Assembly: GCA_040307645.1 (NCBI GenBank)
Contig: JAWRJF010000003.1
Span: forward strand, 1-14,036
From: JAVXAG01 sp040307645
GTDB taxonomy: Bacteria; Bacillota; Clostridia; Peptostreptococcales; Anaerovoracaceae
Length of the DNA stretch: 14,036 nucleotides
Reading direction: 5' to 3'
Part shown: one piece after another, positions 1 through 6,535 of the stretch
Position numbering within the stretch: position 1 is the stretch's first letter
How the letters are laid out: every line of letters starts with the position of its first letter
Made by a program: the position numbers and the translations under genes
Notes under the pieces: model-generated
What the model was told of the DNA's origin: nothing
Databases searched by the model: none
Seen by the model: the letters and a program-made list of their open reading frames with translations, nothing else

Positions 1-68
1 AGTGTTTTGCCAGAATTATAAAGTTCTACAATGGTATTTTTATATTCTTCTGTATATCTTTTTGACAT
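1..68 (-). CDS. IS3-family transposase OrfA, N-terminal fragment (cut by window edge)
   Basis: Reading leftward from an ATG at 68-66, the frame stays open to the window edge and gives MSKRYTEEYKNTIVELYNSG followed by KT. This is the usual start of IS3-family (IS150-like group) OrfA proteins, small HTH proteins that bind the element's ends and are fused to OrfB by frameshifting to make the active transposase. A purine-rich ribosome binding site (AAGGAAGG) lies just upstream on the minus strand. Only about 22 residues are visible, so the subgroup and the intactness of the element cannot be judged. The family call rests on motif recognition, not on an alignment. Confidence 0.75.
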   Translation of the reverse strand, partial: MSKRYTEEYKNTIVELYNSGKT

Positions 69-124
69 TCTAGACACTTCCTTCCTTTTCTATATTTTAT
101 AGTATTCGGAAAATCGTGTCTACA
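1..124 (-). mobile_element. Left end of an IS3-family insertion sequence
   Basis: Read on the minus strand, the sequence from 124 begins TGTAGACACGATTTTCCG. The terminal TG and a short AT-rich leader before orfA are as expected for an IS3-family left end. The boundary at 124 is supported by the neighbouring gene: its reading frame ends in a TTG-TAG whose last bases come from these terminal nucleotides. The right end and the target duplication lie outside the window, so the exact terminus is an inference. Confidence 0.65.
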
Positions 125-536
125 ATATTATACTAACATCATCTTGTGATTCGTACCAATATAAACAATCTGAATAGTTTGGTGTATTTTCAGCAGAAAC
201 ATTTATACTATTTAGCCATTCAGTTACGGCATCCTGGTAAGAAGCGTTATATATAGTTTTTTCTTCCGTATTTTTCCAACAAAACATTTCATTTATTGGT
301 CTAGCTTCTTTATAAGAAAAGATGTGATATCGTATTCCGTCACCGTGGAAACTTGGACTCGAATCCTTACTATATACCTCTGAATAATGTGCTTCTGAAG
401 GCAATGAAAATCCCCAATTTATGTTTAGTGTTTTAGAATAGTTATCAAGATAACTCCATAAACATGCTAATCCGATAATAGTAATAATAACCAGAATGGC
501 AATTTTTGATATGACCTTAATTCTATTCTTTTTCAT
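120..536 (-). pseudogene. Membrane-anchored protein of unknown function, 3' end truncated by the IS
   Basis: The 138-codon frame starts at an ATG (536-534) a few bases after the HTH gene stop, with AGAAAGAGA as a modest ribosome binding site. The product has a lysine-rich N-terminus, one strong hydrophobic segment at about residues 10-30, and then a polar domain probably outside the membrane. That domain is rich in aromatic residues and has cysteines near residues 86 and 124. The last two codons (TTG TAG) come wholly or partly from the IS end at 124, so the native C-terminus is missing. I recognise no family. As third gene behind DUF2975 and its regulator, it may share their envelope-related role, which is inference. 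The loss may be small, and the shortened protein could still be made. Confidence 0.7.
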
Positions 537-545
537 TTCATTTCA

Positions 546-758
546 TTATCTCTTTCTATATTCTAATATATCTCCTGGTTGACAGTCTAATGCTTCGCAT
601 AACTTTATTAATGTAGATATTTTAAGAGCTTTTGCTTTTCCGTTTTTTAAGACCGATACATTAGCTAGGGTGATACCAACCTTTTCAGAAAGCTCTGTAA
701 CGCTCATTTTTCTTTTTGCAAGCATTACATCAATGTTAAAAATAATTTCTCCGTCCAT
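546..758 (-). CDS. Small Cro/CI-type HTH regulator, YozG-like
   Basis: This 70-residue protein is almost entirely one helix-turn-helix domain. Residues 9-65 show the Xre pattern: MSVTELSEKVGIT as helices 1-2, NVSVLKNGKAKAL around the recognition helix, and ISTLIKLCEALDCQPGDIL as the closing helices. It matches the small YozG-type regulators (HTH_26 class) commonly found beside DUF2975 membrane proteins. The ATG at 758-756 follows a GAGGAGG site that overlaps the stop of the upstream DUF2975 gene (769-771), so the two are translationally linked. The palindrome beyond the operon promoter is its likely binding site, by inference. There is no ligand domain, so any signal probably reaches it through the partner protein or through its own abundance. 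Confidence 0.88.
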   Translation of the reverse strand: MDGEIIFNIDVMLAKRKMSVTELSEKVGITLANVSVLKNGKAKALKISTLIKLCEALDCQPGDILEYRKR

Positions 759-768
759 TACAACCTCC

Positions 769-1248
769 TCATATTGTCCAATCGCTTTGTTCCTGTAATG
801 CAGCAGCTTTTTTTACCAAATGTGATAATACCGCAGCAGCTACGGCTACTGCAACGCCCACAAATACGATAGCAAATGAGGCAATTACAACACCTGGATG
901 GCTCATATTAAGTAGAAGCAAAACGATATTTCCAACAAAAAAGAAACCTGCATCAGCAACTGAGAAAACTGAAATTAATTTAAATAAAGAAGCATTCTGT
1001 TCAGTAAAAGATTGGTCTTTGCCAATATTGTTTGATATTTTCCAAGCAAAATTAAGTACAATAAAACAAGGAATACCCGATACCCAAACAAAAATAAGCC
1101 AAGGCAAAAAACGATTTGAAAATTCAGGATATCTTGCTTTTAAGTCCAAACCATACATAGGAATTATCATAGCATAAATAATCAATCCACAGATACCGAT
1201 ACCAATAAGAATAAGTTTTAGCCATTTTGAAAGATGTTTTTGTTTCAT
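769..1248 (-). CDS. DUF2975 family membrane protein (YoaS-like)
   Basis: The 159-residue product is hydrophobic, with four likely membrane segments at about residues 10-31, 47-68, 98-116 and 119-143 and short polar loops. Length, topology and the immediately downstream small HTH gene match the DUF2975 (YoaS) family, whose biochemical function is not established. It is the first gene of a leftward operon. The ATG (1248-1246) sits behind a strong GGAGG site, and a TTGACA/TATACT promoter lies 30-60 bases upstream. The constant pairing of this family with a YozG-type regulator suggests that the membrane protein modulates the regulator or is its main target, but the sequence does not prove this. 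Confidence 0.85.
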   Translation of the reverse strand: MKQKHLSKWLKLILIGIGICGLIIYAMIIPMYGLDLKARYPEFSNRFLPWLIFVWVSGIPCFIVLNFAWKISNNIGKDQSFTEQNASLFKLISVFSVADAGFFFVGNIVLLLLNMSHPGVVIASFAIVFVGVAVAVAAAVLSHLVKKAAALQEQSDWTI

Positions 1249-1278
1249 AAAATCAAACCTCCTTTGTTTGTTAAGAAC

Positions 1279-1306
1279 AGTATACTACTTAAATGTAAAA
1301 TGTCAA
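1279..1306 (-). promoter_or_regulatory. SigmaA-type promoter of the DUF2975 operon
   Basis: On the minus strand, TTGACA (1306-1301) and TATACT (1284-1279) are separated by 16 bases and sit about 30 bases upstream of the DUF2975 ATG. The -35 is a perfect match and the -10 differs at one base. Confidence 0.8.
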
Positions 1307-1312
1307 TAACAA

Positions 1313-1350
1313 TTTATCGTAATACGATAAATAAAAGGCGTAATACGATA
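1313..1350. promoter_or_regulatory. Palindromic operator with a second, shifted half-copy
   Basis: TTTATCGTA, one base, TACGATAAA forms a perfect 9-1-9 palindrome at 1313-1331, seven bases beyond the -35 of the DUF2975 promoter. The 12-mer CGTAATACGATA within it (1318-1329) is repeated exactly at 1339-1350, 21 bases away, so two sites lie on the same face of the helix. The small Cro/CI-type regulator of the operon is the natural candidate to bind here. A position upstream of the -35 suits an activator as well as a repressor. The protein assignment is inference. Confidence 0.7.
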
Positions 1351-1438
1351 TATTCTAGTCAGTAGGTAGCAGTTTATATACTCATTGAATTACTATACGG
1401 CGGAGATTGTTTTACTTGGGGTAGTGAATGTATAATTT

Positions 1439-1600
1439 GTGGTAGTTGTAGCGATATTTGCAGTATTTGTGTACCTGATATTTTTACTTATTAAGGCGCT
1501 CAGGAAACATTTGAATTCAGCAGATGTTAGAAAAAAAAAGAATGATGTGAAGCCTATACCAAGAGAAAAGGGAAAGAAAAGCTTAATAGAAATACAGTGA
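1439..1600 (+). CDS. Possible small membrane protein ORF, or remnant of one
   Basis: From a GTG at 1439, 53 codons run to TGA at 1598-1600. The product has an N-terminal hydrophobic stretch of about 18 residues (beginning VVVVAIFAVFVYLIFLLI), then a basic tail rich in lysine and arginine, a plausible single-pass topology. There is no good ribosome binding site. The same frame remains hydrophobic upstream of an in-frame TAA at 1433-1435 (roughly IVLLGVVNV), which suggests that the true gene began earlier and has been broken by a nonsense mutation. I recognise no family, and the ORF may be meaningless. Confidence 0.25.
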   Translation: MVVVAIFAVFVYLIFLLIKALRKHLNSADVRKKKNDVKPIPREKGKKSLIEIQ

Positions 1601-1643
1601 TTACAAGATTGTAATATTTCCTATGTAAGGTATTTATCAAAAC

Positions 1644-1673
1644 TTGACAAAAGTTATACACTGTTATACACTG
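1644..1673 (+). promoter_or_regulatory. Promoter and tandem-repeat operator of the GntR-ABC operon
   Basis: TTGACA (1644-1649) is followed after 17 bases by TACACT (1667-1672), a 4/6 match to a -10. Two exact head-to-tail copies of TTATACACTG (1654-1663 and 1664-1673) and a partial third (TTATG) overlap the spacer and -10. YtrA-subfamily GntR regulators typically repress their own operon by binding sites containing TACACT-like half-sites, so this is the likely autoregulatory operator. Binding by the adjacent regulator is inferred. Confidence 0.65.
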
Positions 1674-1693
1674 TTATGTAAAAGGAGGTAATC

Positions 1694-2080
1694 ATGAAAA
1701 TAATTTTAATAAATGGAAGTAGCACTCCTTTATACGAGCAAATCAAAAATGCAATAAAAGAGAATATTGTAGAAAATATAGTATCTGCTGATGAACAATT
1801 ACCCTCCGTTAGACAATTATCAAGAGAGCTGAACGTAAGTATTTTAACTGTTAAAAAGGCTTATGATGAGTTAGAAAAAGAAGGATTTATTGTCATTAGA
1901 CAAGGGTTAGGAACTTTTGTTGCTTCTATGAATCCGGAACTCTTAAAAGAGGAAAAACAGAAAGAGATAGAAGAAAATCTAGAAAATGCGTGTAAAGTCG
2001 CAAAATCAATTAATCTTAGTGAAGCTGAATTAGTTGATCTTATGAAATATATTTATGAAGGAGGTACAAACTATGAATAA
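1694..2080 (+). CDS. GntR-family transcriptional regulator, YtrA subfamily
   Basis: This 128-residue protein carries a GntR winged helix over about residues 8-78. It shows PLYEQIKNAIKENIV at the start, QLPSVRQLSRELNVS around the recognition region, and GFIVIRQGLGTFVA in the wing. Only a short helical tail of about 45 residues follows, rather than a large ligand domain, and that defines the YtrA subfamily. Such proteins usually repress adjacent ABC transporter operons and respond to peptide antibiotics or other membrane-active compounds. The ATG lies behind AAAGGAGG at a suitable distance. The stop overlaps the start of the ATPase gene by eight bases, so expression is coupled. The inducer cannot be read from the sequence. 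Confidence 0.92.
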   Translation: MKIILINGSSTPLYEQIKNAIKENIVENIVSADEQLPSVRQLSRELNVSILTVKKAYDELEKEGFIVIRQGLGTFVASMNPELLKEEKQKEIEENLENACKVAKSINLSEAELVDLMKYIYEGGTNYE

Positions 2081-2912
2081 AGTTGAAATAATCAATTTAA
2101 ATAAAAAGTATCCTACATTTTCTCTTGATAATGTTAGTTTTTCAGTTCCAACTGGTTATGTTACAGGCTTTATTGGAAAAAATGGAATGGGTAAAACAAC
2201 GACTATTAAATCAATTCTTTCCTTAAATAATTATGATGGGAATATTAATCTTAATTGCATTGGTTCAGATAAGAAATTTGACAATCAGAAGATTGGCGTT
2301 ATTATGGATGATTCATTCTTGGCTAAAGATTGGAATATGAATTTAGTAAATGAAGCTATGAAAGTTGGATATGATGAGTGGAATGAAGAGCTTTTTTGGT
2401 CGCATCTTATTAAATTCAATATCAATAAGAAATTGAAAGTAAAAGAATTATCCAGAGGCATGAAAATTAAATTAATGCTTGCAATTGCTTTATCTCATAA
2501 AGCAGAACTATTAATTCTTGATGAACCAACAAGCGGTTTGGATCCAAGTATGCGAGAAGAATTTGTAGAAATCATTTCTGAATATATGGAAGATGATAAT
2601 CATACAGTTTTGTTTTCGACACATATTACACAAGACTTAGAGGCTATTGCAGATTATATTGTTTTTATTGATAAAGGAAAGATTGTTTTATCTATGGAAA
2701 AGGATGAGTTCATAAATTATTTTATGATTTTAAAGTGTGCCTTAAGCAAACAAAATAACATCAGTGAATCTATATTGTTAGGTAAAAAAGTAAGTAAATA
2801 CAATGTTGAATTGTTAGTAAAACGGGATAAAATAAAAGAAATACCAGATGGCTTTGTAGAAGATCAAGTTTCAATCGATAGAGTTATGGTTCTTTATGGG
2901 AGGGAGAAATAA
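2073..2912 (+). CDS. ABC transporter ATP-binding protein
   Basis: I place the start at ATG 2073 (279 residues), because GAAGGAGG precedes it directly; an in-frame ATG at 2055 has no ribosome binding site. The product has a full nucleotide-binding domain: Walker A GKNGMGKT at residues 35-42, a degenerate signature ELSRGMK in place of LSGGQ, Walker B LLILDEP followed by the D-loop SGLD, and the switch histidine in STHIT. The last 60 or so residues form a variable C-terminal extension typical of YtrB/YhcG/PmtA-like ATPases. It would power the permease encoded directly downstream, whose start codon overlaps this stop by one base. The operon layout resembles exporters for toxic peptides such as pmtA-pmtB, so detoxification or peptide export is likely but not shown. 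Confidence 0.93.
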   Translation: MNKVEIINLNKKYPTFSLDNVSFSVPTGYVTGFIGKNGMGKTTTIKSILSLNNYDGNINLNCIGSDKKFDNQKIGVIMDDSFLAKDWNMNLVNEAMKVGYDEWNEELFWSHLIKFNINKKLKVKELSRGMKIKLMLAIALSHKAELLILDEPTSGLDPSMREEFVEIISEYMEDDNHTVLFSTHITQDLEAIADYIVFIDKGKIVLSMEKDEFINYFMILKCALSKQNNISESILLGKKVSKYNVELLVKRDKIKEIPDGFVEDQVSIDRVMVLYGREK

Positions 2913-3565
2913 TGAATGCTAATAAAGTATTTAAATTAGACCTATTGTCTATTCGTCCATATTTAACATTGAAAAACTTAATAATACTAATTGGGTTAAG
3001 TGTTATATATGCAGCTTTGTCAAAGAACCCAGTCACAGTAATTACTATAACTCAGATGTTTGCTCTCCTTTTCTCGGGGTATCCATTTATGGTAGGAGAG
3101 GAAGCGGGAATTGATCCTCTATATAAGATTTTCAGCATAGAATCAAAAGATGTGGTGAAGGGTAGGTATTTGGTATCTACTTTGTTTGTTGGATTGATGC
3201 TGATTGCCGGTATTATACTTTCCTTGATAATATCTTGCTTATATTCGATTGTTGGTATTTACAAACTACTATTATTGGTCGTACCAATTACATTCTTAGT
3301 GACAACACTCATTATCTTTATGGAATATCCGATTTATTTCAAATACGGTTATTCGAAAGGGAAAACACTTGCTAGTATTCCATTTTTACTTATAGGCATT
3401 GTAGTGCTATTTTCTACTTTTTTTGCTAATCCAATGAAGATGATTTTAAACCTTTTTATCATGAATAAGGTAATAGGTATAGGCATACTGTTTGTGATTT
3501 GGGTAATTACACTGATGGTGTCATATAAGCTTTCAAATAGGTTTTATTCAAAAAGAGACTTTTAG
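2912..3565 (+). CDS. ABC-2 type transporter permease
   Basis: This 217-residue protein has about six hydrophobic segments, near residues 24-38, 44-60, 83-107, 112-136, 152-171 and 184-207. It contains the region MVGEEAGIDPLYKIFSIESK, with a cytoplasmic loop resembling the ABC2_membrane_5 family (the PmtB type). Its ATG shares a base with the TAA of the ATPase gene, and GGGAGG provides the ribosome binding site, so the two are translated together. It is the membrane half of the exporter, probably working as a dimer. A second permease, as in pmtABCD, is absent here. The coding region stops just before a transposase remnant at 3567, so the operon may have lost downstream genes. The substrate is unknown. 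Confidence 0.85.
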   Translation: MNANKVFKLDLLSIRPYLTLKNLIILIGLSVIYAALSKNPVTVITITQMFALLFSGYPFMVGEEAGIDPLYKIFSIESKDVVKGRYLVSTLFVGLMLIAGIILSLIISCLYSIVGIYKLLLLVVPITFLVTTLIIFMEYPIYFKYGYSKGKTLASIPFLLIGIVVLFSTFFANPMKMILNLFIMNKVIGIGILFVIWVITLMVSYKLSNRFYSKRDF

Positions 3566-3566
3566 A

Positions 3567-3638
3567 AATATTTTCTGATAAAATGATATTATTGTCTTTT
3601 AAACCTAATAAATCTGTAACATAATTAATTGATGACAT
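3567..3638 (-). pseudogene. Truncated ISL3-like transposase, first ~24 codons only
   Basis: On the minus strand an ATG at 3638, preceded by AAGGAGA, opens a frame reading MSSINYVTDLLGLKDNNIIL then SENIS. This resembles the start of ISL3-family transposases, which begin with a similar short helix ahead of a zinc-binding region. The resemblance ends where the sequence runs into the 3' end of the ABC permease gene, and a chance frame continues to about 3501. Minus-strand GGGCTATGTAGAG near 3687-3675 could be the element's left terminus. The fragment marks an old insertion that was cut off when the ABC operon and this site were joined. The family call is from memory of the motif and is moderate. 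Confidence 0.45.
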
Positions 3639-3696
3639 GAGAATCTCCTTAGGTATTTGGGTAGCGCTTTTATTCTCTACATAGCCCTAAGGCTCA

Positions 3697-3729
3697 TAAA
3701 AACCGCAGGGTGGATACCTGCGGTTTTTA
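3697..3729. terminator. Bidirectional Rho-independent terminator
   Basis: AAAAACCGCAGG (3698-3709) pairs perfectly with CCTGCGGTTTTT (3717-3728) around a 7-base loop. Each strand ends in a U-run, so it can end argGH transcripts coming from the right and ABC-operon transcripts from the left. Confidence 0.9.
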
Positions 3730-3759
3730 ATGGTTTATAGTCATGGGTTTTGATTTTTT

Positions 3760-5115
3760 TTAGAGATTTTTAATTTGTTCTTTTACGCTGTCAAAGGAAG
3801 TAGAACCCTTTGATTTTTTTGCTTCAATACATGCCTTCACATTTATTTTGTCGAAGATATCCTCTTGGAAAAGAGGAGAAAATTTCTGCAGTTCGGTAAG
3901 AGAAAGATCTTCGATAGCGCAGCCTTTGCCGATGCAGTGAAGGACCAATGAGCCGATGATTTCGTGGCAGTCTCGGAAGGGAATTCCTTTTTCCACCAAA
4001 TAGTCTGCTGCATCTGTGGCATTCATGTAACCTAGTTTGGCTGATTTAGCCATATTTTCTTTTTCTACCTTCATGGTTTCGATCATTTCCCGGAAAATAT
4101 TCAGAGAGTCTTTTAATGTGTCGCCCGCATCAAAGGCGGGAAGCTTATCTTCTTGCATATCCTTGTTATACGCTAGAGGTAAACCTTTCATGATTGTCAG
4201 CAGGGTGATAAGATCTCCGTATATTCTGCCGGTTTTTCCACGGATTAGTTCGGCCATATCAGGATTTTTTTTCTGGGGCATTATGCTGCTACCTGTGGCA
4301 TAGGCATCATCGATTTCCACAAAACTGAACTCTTTAGAGCTCCAGAGGATTAATTCTTCACAGAAGCGGGAAAGGTGCATGATGCAGATGGAACAACAGC
4401 TGATGAACTCAATGGCAAAATCCCTGTCACTGACCGCATCCATGGCATTGGGAGCTACATGGGAAAAGCCCAACTCTTTTGCAAGGAATTCTCTGTCGGT
4501 AGAGTAGCTGGTGCCTGCCAGGGCCCCGCTGCCCAAGGGAAGATAGTCCATTCTTTCTCTGCAGTCTGCAAAGCGACTTCGATCACGAAGGAACATCTGA
4601 TAGTATGCTAAAAGATGAAAGGCAAAGGTGACAGGTTGTGCCCGCTGCAAATGGGTGTAGCCTGGCATTATGGTTTCCGTGTGTTCCTCTGCAAGATTCT
4701 TCAGTGTGTTCAGAAAAGCATCAAGAAGATGATCAATTTGGTCGATTTCCTTCTTGATATGAAGCTTGAAATCCAGGGCCACCTGGTCGTTCCGGCTTCG
4801 GGCTGTATGAAGTTTCTTTCCAGTAGCCCCGATTTTTGCGGTGAGTAGGGTCTCTATGTTCATATGGATATCTTCTCCTTCAATGGTGAATTCCACATTC
4901 CCATCGTCGATATCCTTTTCAATCAAAAGGAGAGCCGATACAATTTCTAAGCTTTCCTCCTGACTCAATATTCCTTGTCGGGATAGCATCTTTGCATGAG
5001 CAATGCTACCCGCGATATCTTCTTTGTATAGTCGTTTGTCAAAGGTAATAGAAGCATTAAATTCATCACTCGATGAAGTCGATGCTTTTGTAAACCTTCC
5101 TTTCCAAAGTTTCAA
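3760..5115 (-). CDS. argH: Argininosuccinate lyase
   Basis: The enzyme splits argininosuccinate into arginine and fumarate, the last step of arginine synthesis, in the cytoplasm as a homotetramer. The 451-residue length is normal. The N-terminus KLWKGRFTK is the conserved family start, TARSRNDQVALD lies near residue 105, HLQRAQPVTFAFHLLAY near 157, and the fumarase/lyase signature GSSIMPQKKNPD begins at residue 275 with the catalytic-loop serines at 276-277. The start codon is TTG (5115-5113) behind AAGGAGGACG, and it lies 50 bases inside the end of argG in another frame. Translation is therefore probably coupled to that of argG. The terminator at 3697-3729 closes the operon. All hallmark motifs are present and I see no damage. 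Confidence 0.97.
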   Translation of the reverse strand: MKLWKGRFTKASTSSSDEFNASITFDKRLYKEDIAGSIAHAKMLSRQGILSQEESLEIVSALLLIEKDIDDGNVEFTIEGEDIHMNIETLLTAKIGATGKKLHTARSRNDQVALDFKLHIKKEIDQIDHLLDAFLNTLKNLAEEHTETIMPGYTHLQRAQPVTFAFHLLAYYQMFLRDRSRFADCRERMDYLPLGSGALAGTSYSTDREFLAKELGFSHVAPNAMDAVSDRDFAIEFISCCSICIMHLSRFCEELILWSSKEFSFVEIDDAYATGSSIMPQKKNPDMAELIRGKTGRIYGDLITLLTIMKGLPLAYNKDMQEDKLPAFDAGDTLKDSLNIFREMIETMKVEKENMAKSAKLGYMNATDAADYLVEKGIPFRDCHEIIGSLVLHCIGKGCAIEDLSLTELQKFSPLFQEDIFDKINVKACIEAKKSKGSTSFDSVKEQIKNL

Positions 5116-6340
5116 TATTTCGTCCTCCTTCTTTGTTTTGTTTTTGGATAGCTCGGATTTTCAGTGGTAATGAGAACAGGTTGATGAACCCTGTAGCATC
5201 GGACTGGGTGTATACGTCGTCTTTGCTGAATGTAGCAAATTCTTCACTGTAGAGCGAGTTAGGGGACTGGCAGGCAACTGCTGTTGCACATCCCTTGTAG
5301 AGTTTCATTTTGACCTTTCCGGTGACATATTCCTGGGTCTTGTCTACAAATGCGTTGATGGCTTCCATTAGGGGAGTGAACCATAGTCCGTCATAACAAA
5401 GCTGAGCAAATTTCTGAGCTACGATGTTTTTGTACTGCATGGTGTCACGGTCTAAGATTAATCGTTCCAAAGCTAGATGTGCTTCGTAGAGAACCGTACC
5501 TCCGGGAGTCTCATAGACACCTCGGGACTTCATTCCCACTAGTCTGTTTTCGATGATATCGATTGTTCCCACCGCATTGGCAGAAGCCAGAGAATTGAGT
5601 ACAGTCAGAAGCTGGATGGGTCCCAGTTCTTTACCGTCAATACTGACAGGGATACCTTTTTCAAAGCCAATCTCCACAAAAGTTGCTTCGTCGGGGGCTT
5701 TTTCTGGAGGCATGGACAAAACATAGATGTCGTCAAGGTGTTCATTCCAGGGATTTTCTAGATTTCCGCCTTCATGGCTGATGTGCCATATGTTTTCATC
5801 TCTACTATATATTTTTTCTGTTGTTTGAGTAATAGGAATATTGTGTTCCTTGGAGTACTGGATAAGATCTTCACGGGAAGTAAATGTCCACTTGTCATCT
5901 CTCCAGGGTGCAATAATTTTGATGGCGGGATCTAAAGCTTTGATGGTTGTTTCGAATCTTACCTGATCGTTGCCCTTGCCTGTACAACCATGACATATGT
6001 AGAAAGCGCCTTCCTGCTGTGCTACTTCTACTAGTTTCTGAGCCATAAGAGGTCTAGCCATAGAAGTTCCCAGCATGTAAGCATTCTCATAGATCGCACC
6101 GGCCGATAAGGTGGGCCAGATAAAATCTTTTATAAACTCTTCTTGAATGTCCAGTACGATGGACTTGGTGGCGCCGGTGATTAAGGCTTTTTCTTTGATG
6201 GCGTCGAAATCTTCTTTCTGTCCGGCATTGCAGCATACAGCAATAACCTCGCACTGGTAGTGTTCTTTTAGCCAAGGTATGATGACGGATGTGTCCAAGC
6301 CGCCAGAGTAGGCCAATACTACTTTTTCGTTGTGTACCAT
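5066..6340 (-). CDS. argG: Argininosuccinate synthase
   Basis: The enzyme joins citrulline and aspartate with ATP to form argininosuccinate, and argH takes the product onward. The 424 residues carry the PP-loop AYSGGLDTSV at residues 9-18, CHGCTGKGNDQVRFE around 116-130, HEGGNLENPW near 190, and KSRGVYETPGG near 271-281. The ATG at 6340-6338 follows AAAGGAGAA. The family usually ends soon after the SLPLKIRA motif (about 392-399), but here about 25 residues follow, and their codons run through the argH ribosome binding site and first codons to a TGA at 5068-5066. The extension looks like a lost stop codon rather than a new domain. Tandem ARG-box-like sites overlap the promoter, suggesting repression by an ArgR-type regulator when arginine is plentiful. 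Confidence 0.97.
   Translation of the reverse strand: MVHNEKVVLAYSGGLDTSVIIPWLKEHYQCEVIAVCCNAGQKEDFDAIKEKALITGATKSIVLDIQEEFIKDFIWPTLSAGAIYENAYMLGTSMARPLMAQKLVEVAQQEGAFYICHGCTGKGNDQVRFETTIKALDPAIKIIAPWRDDKWTFTSREDLIQYSKEHNIPITQTTEKIYSRDENIWHISHEGGNLENPWNEHLDDIYVLSMPPEKAPDEATFVEIGFEKGIPVSIDGKELGPIQLLTVLNSLASANAVGTIDIIENRLVGMKSRGVYETPGGTVLYEAHLALERLILDRDTMQYKNIVAQKFAQLCYDGLWFTPLMEAINAFVDKTQEYVTGKVKMKLYKGCATAVACQSPNSLYSEEFATFSKDDVYTQSDATGFINLFSLPLKIRAIQKQNKEGGRNIETLERKVYKSIDFIE
5113..5128 (-). promoter_or_regulatory. argH ribosome binding site deciding a TTG start
   Basis: On the minus strand AAGGAGGACGAAATATTG places a strong Shine-Dalgarno eight bases before TTG. The next codons give the conserved KLWKGRF start of argininosuccinate lyases, so the non-ATG start is well supported. 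Confidence 0.85.
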
Positions 6341-6352
6341 ATATATTCTCCT

Positions 6353-6389
6353 TTTGTATAATTATAAATAATAATGAATATTATACATT
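6353..6389. promoter_or_regulatory. Tandem ARG-box-like operators of argGH
   Basis: Two imperfect palindromes of the TGNAT-(AT)n-ATNCA type lie two bases apart. One is TGTATAATTATAAA (6355-6368, one mismatch). The other is AATGAATATTATACATT (6373-6389), whose AT-rich centre is one base shorter than the classic box. ARG boxes are typically 18 bp and paired with a 2-3 bp gap, which fits. The second covers the -10 of the argG promoter. An ArgR/AhrC-type repressor would have to be encoded elsewhere. Confidence 0.65.
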
Positions 6390-6408
6390 GACGTTGAAGG
6401 AAATGCAA
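6380..6408 (-). promoter_or_regulatory. SigmaA-type promoter of argGH
   Basis: On the minus strand TTGCAT (6408-6403) and a perfect TATAAT (6385-6380) are 17 bases apart, about 40 bases before the argG ATG. Confidence 0.8.
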
Positions 6409-6535
6409 GAAAAATAATGGTACCCTATGTTAAACCTTGTTCCTTTTTTACGGTTGGAATTATTTTTGAAATAATCTATTAGTGGTAAATACCTTGGGAA
6501 CTGGTCTATATAGGACTGCATATTAATGATAATTT
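6409..6535. other. AT-rich intergenic stretch with one short dyad
   Basis: I see no coding frame or RNA gene here. The only structure is ATTATTT, three bases, AAATAAT (6459-6475), a 7-3-7 dyad about 200 bases upstream of the sigma-54 promoter. It could be a distant regulator site, but it is too AT-rich to trust. Confidence 0.4.

Noticed and set aside
4037..4848. Three plus-strand frames inside argH
   Set aside because: They are opposite-strand shadows of a well-supported enzyme, and none has family motifs.
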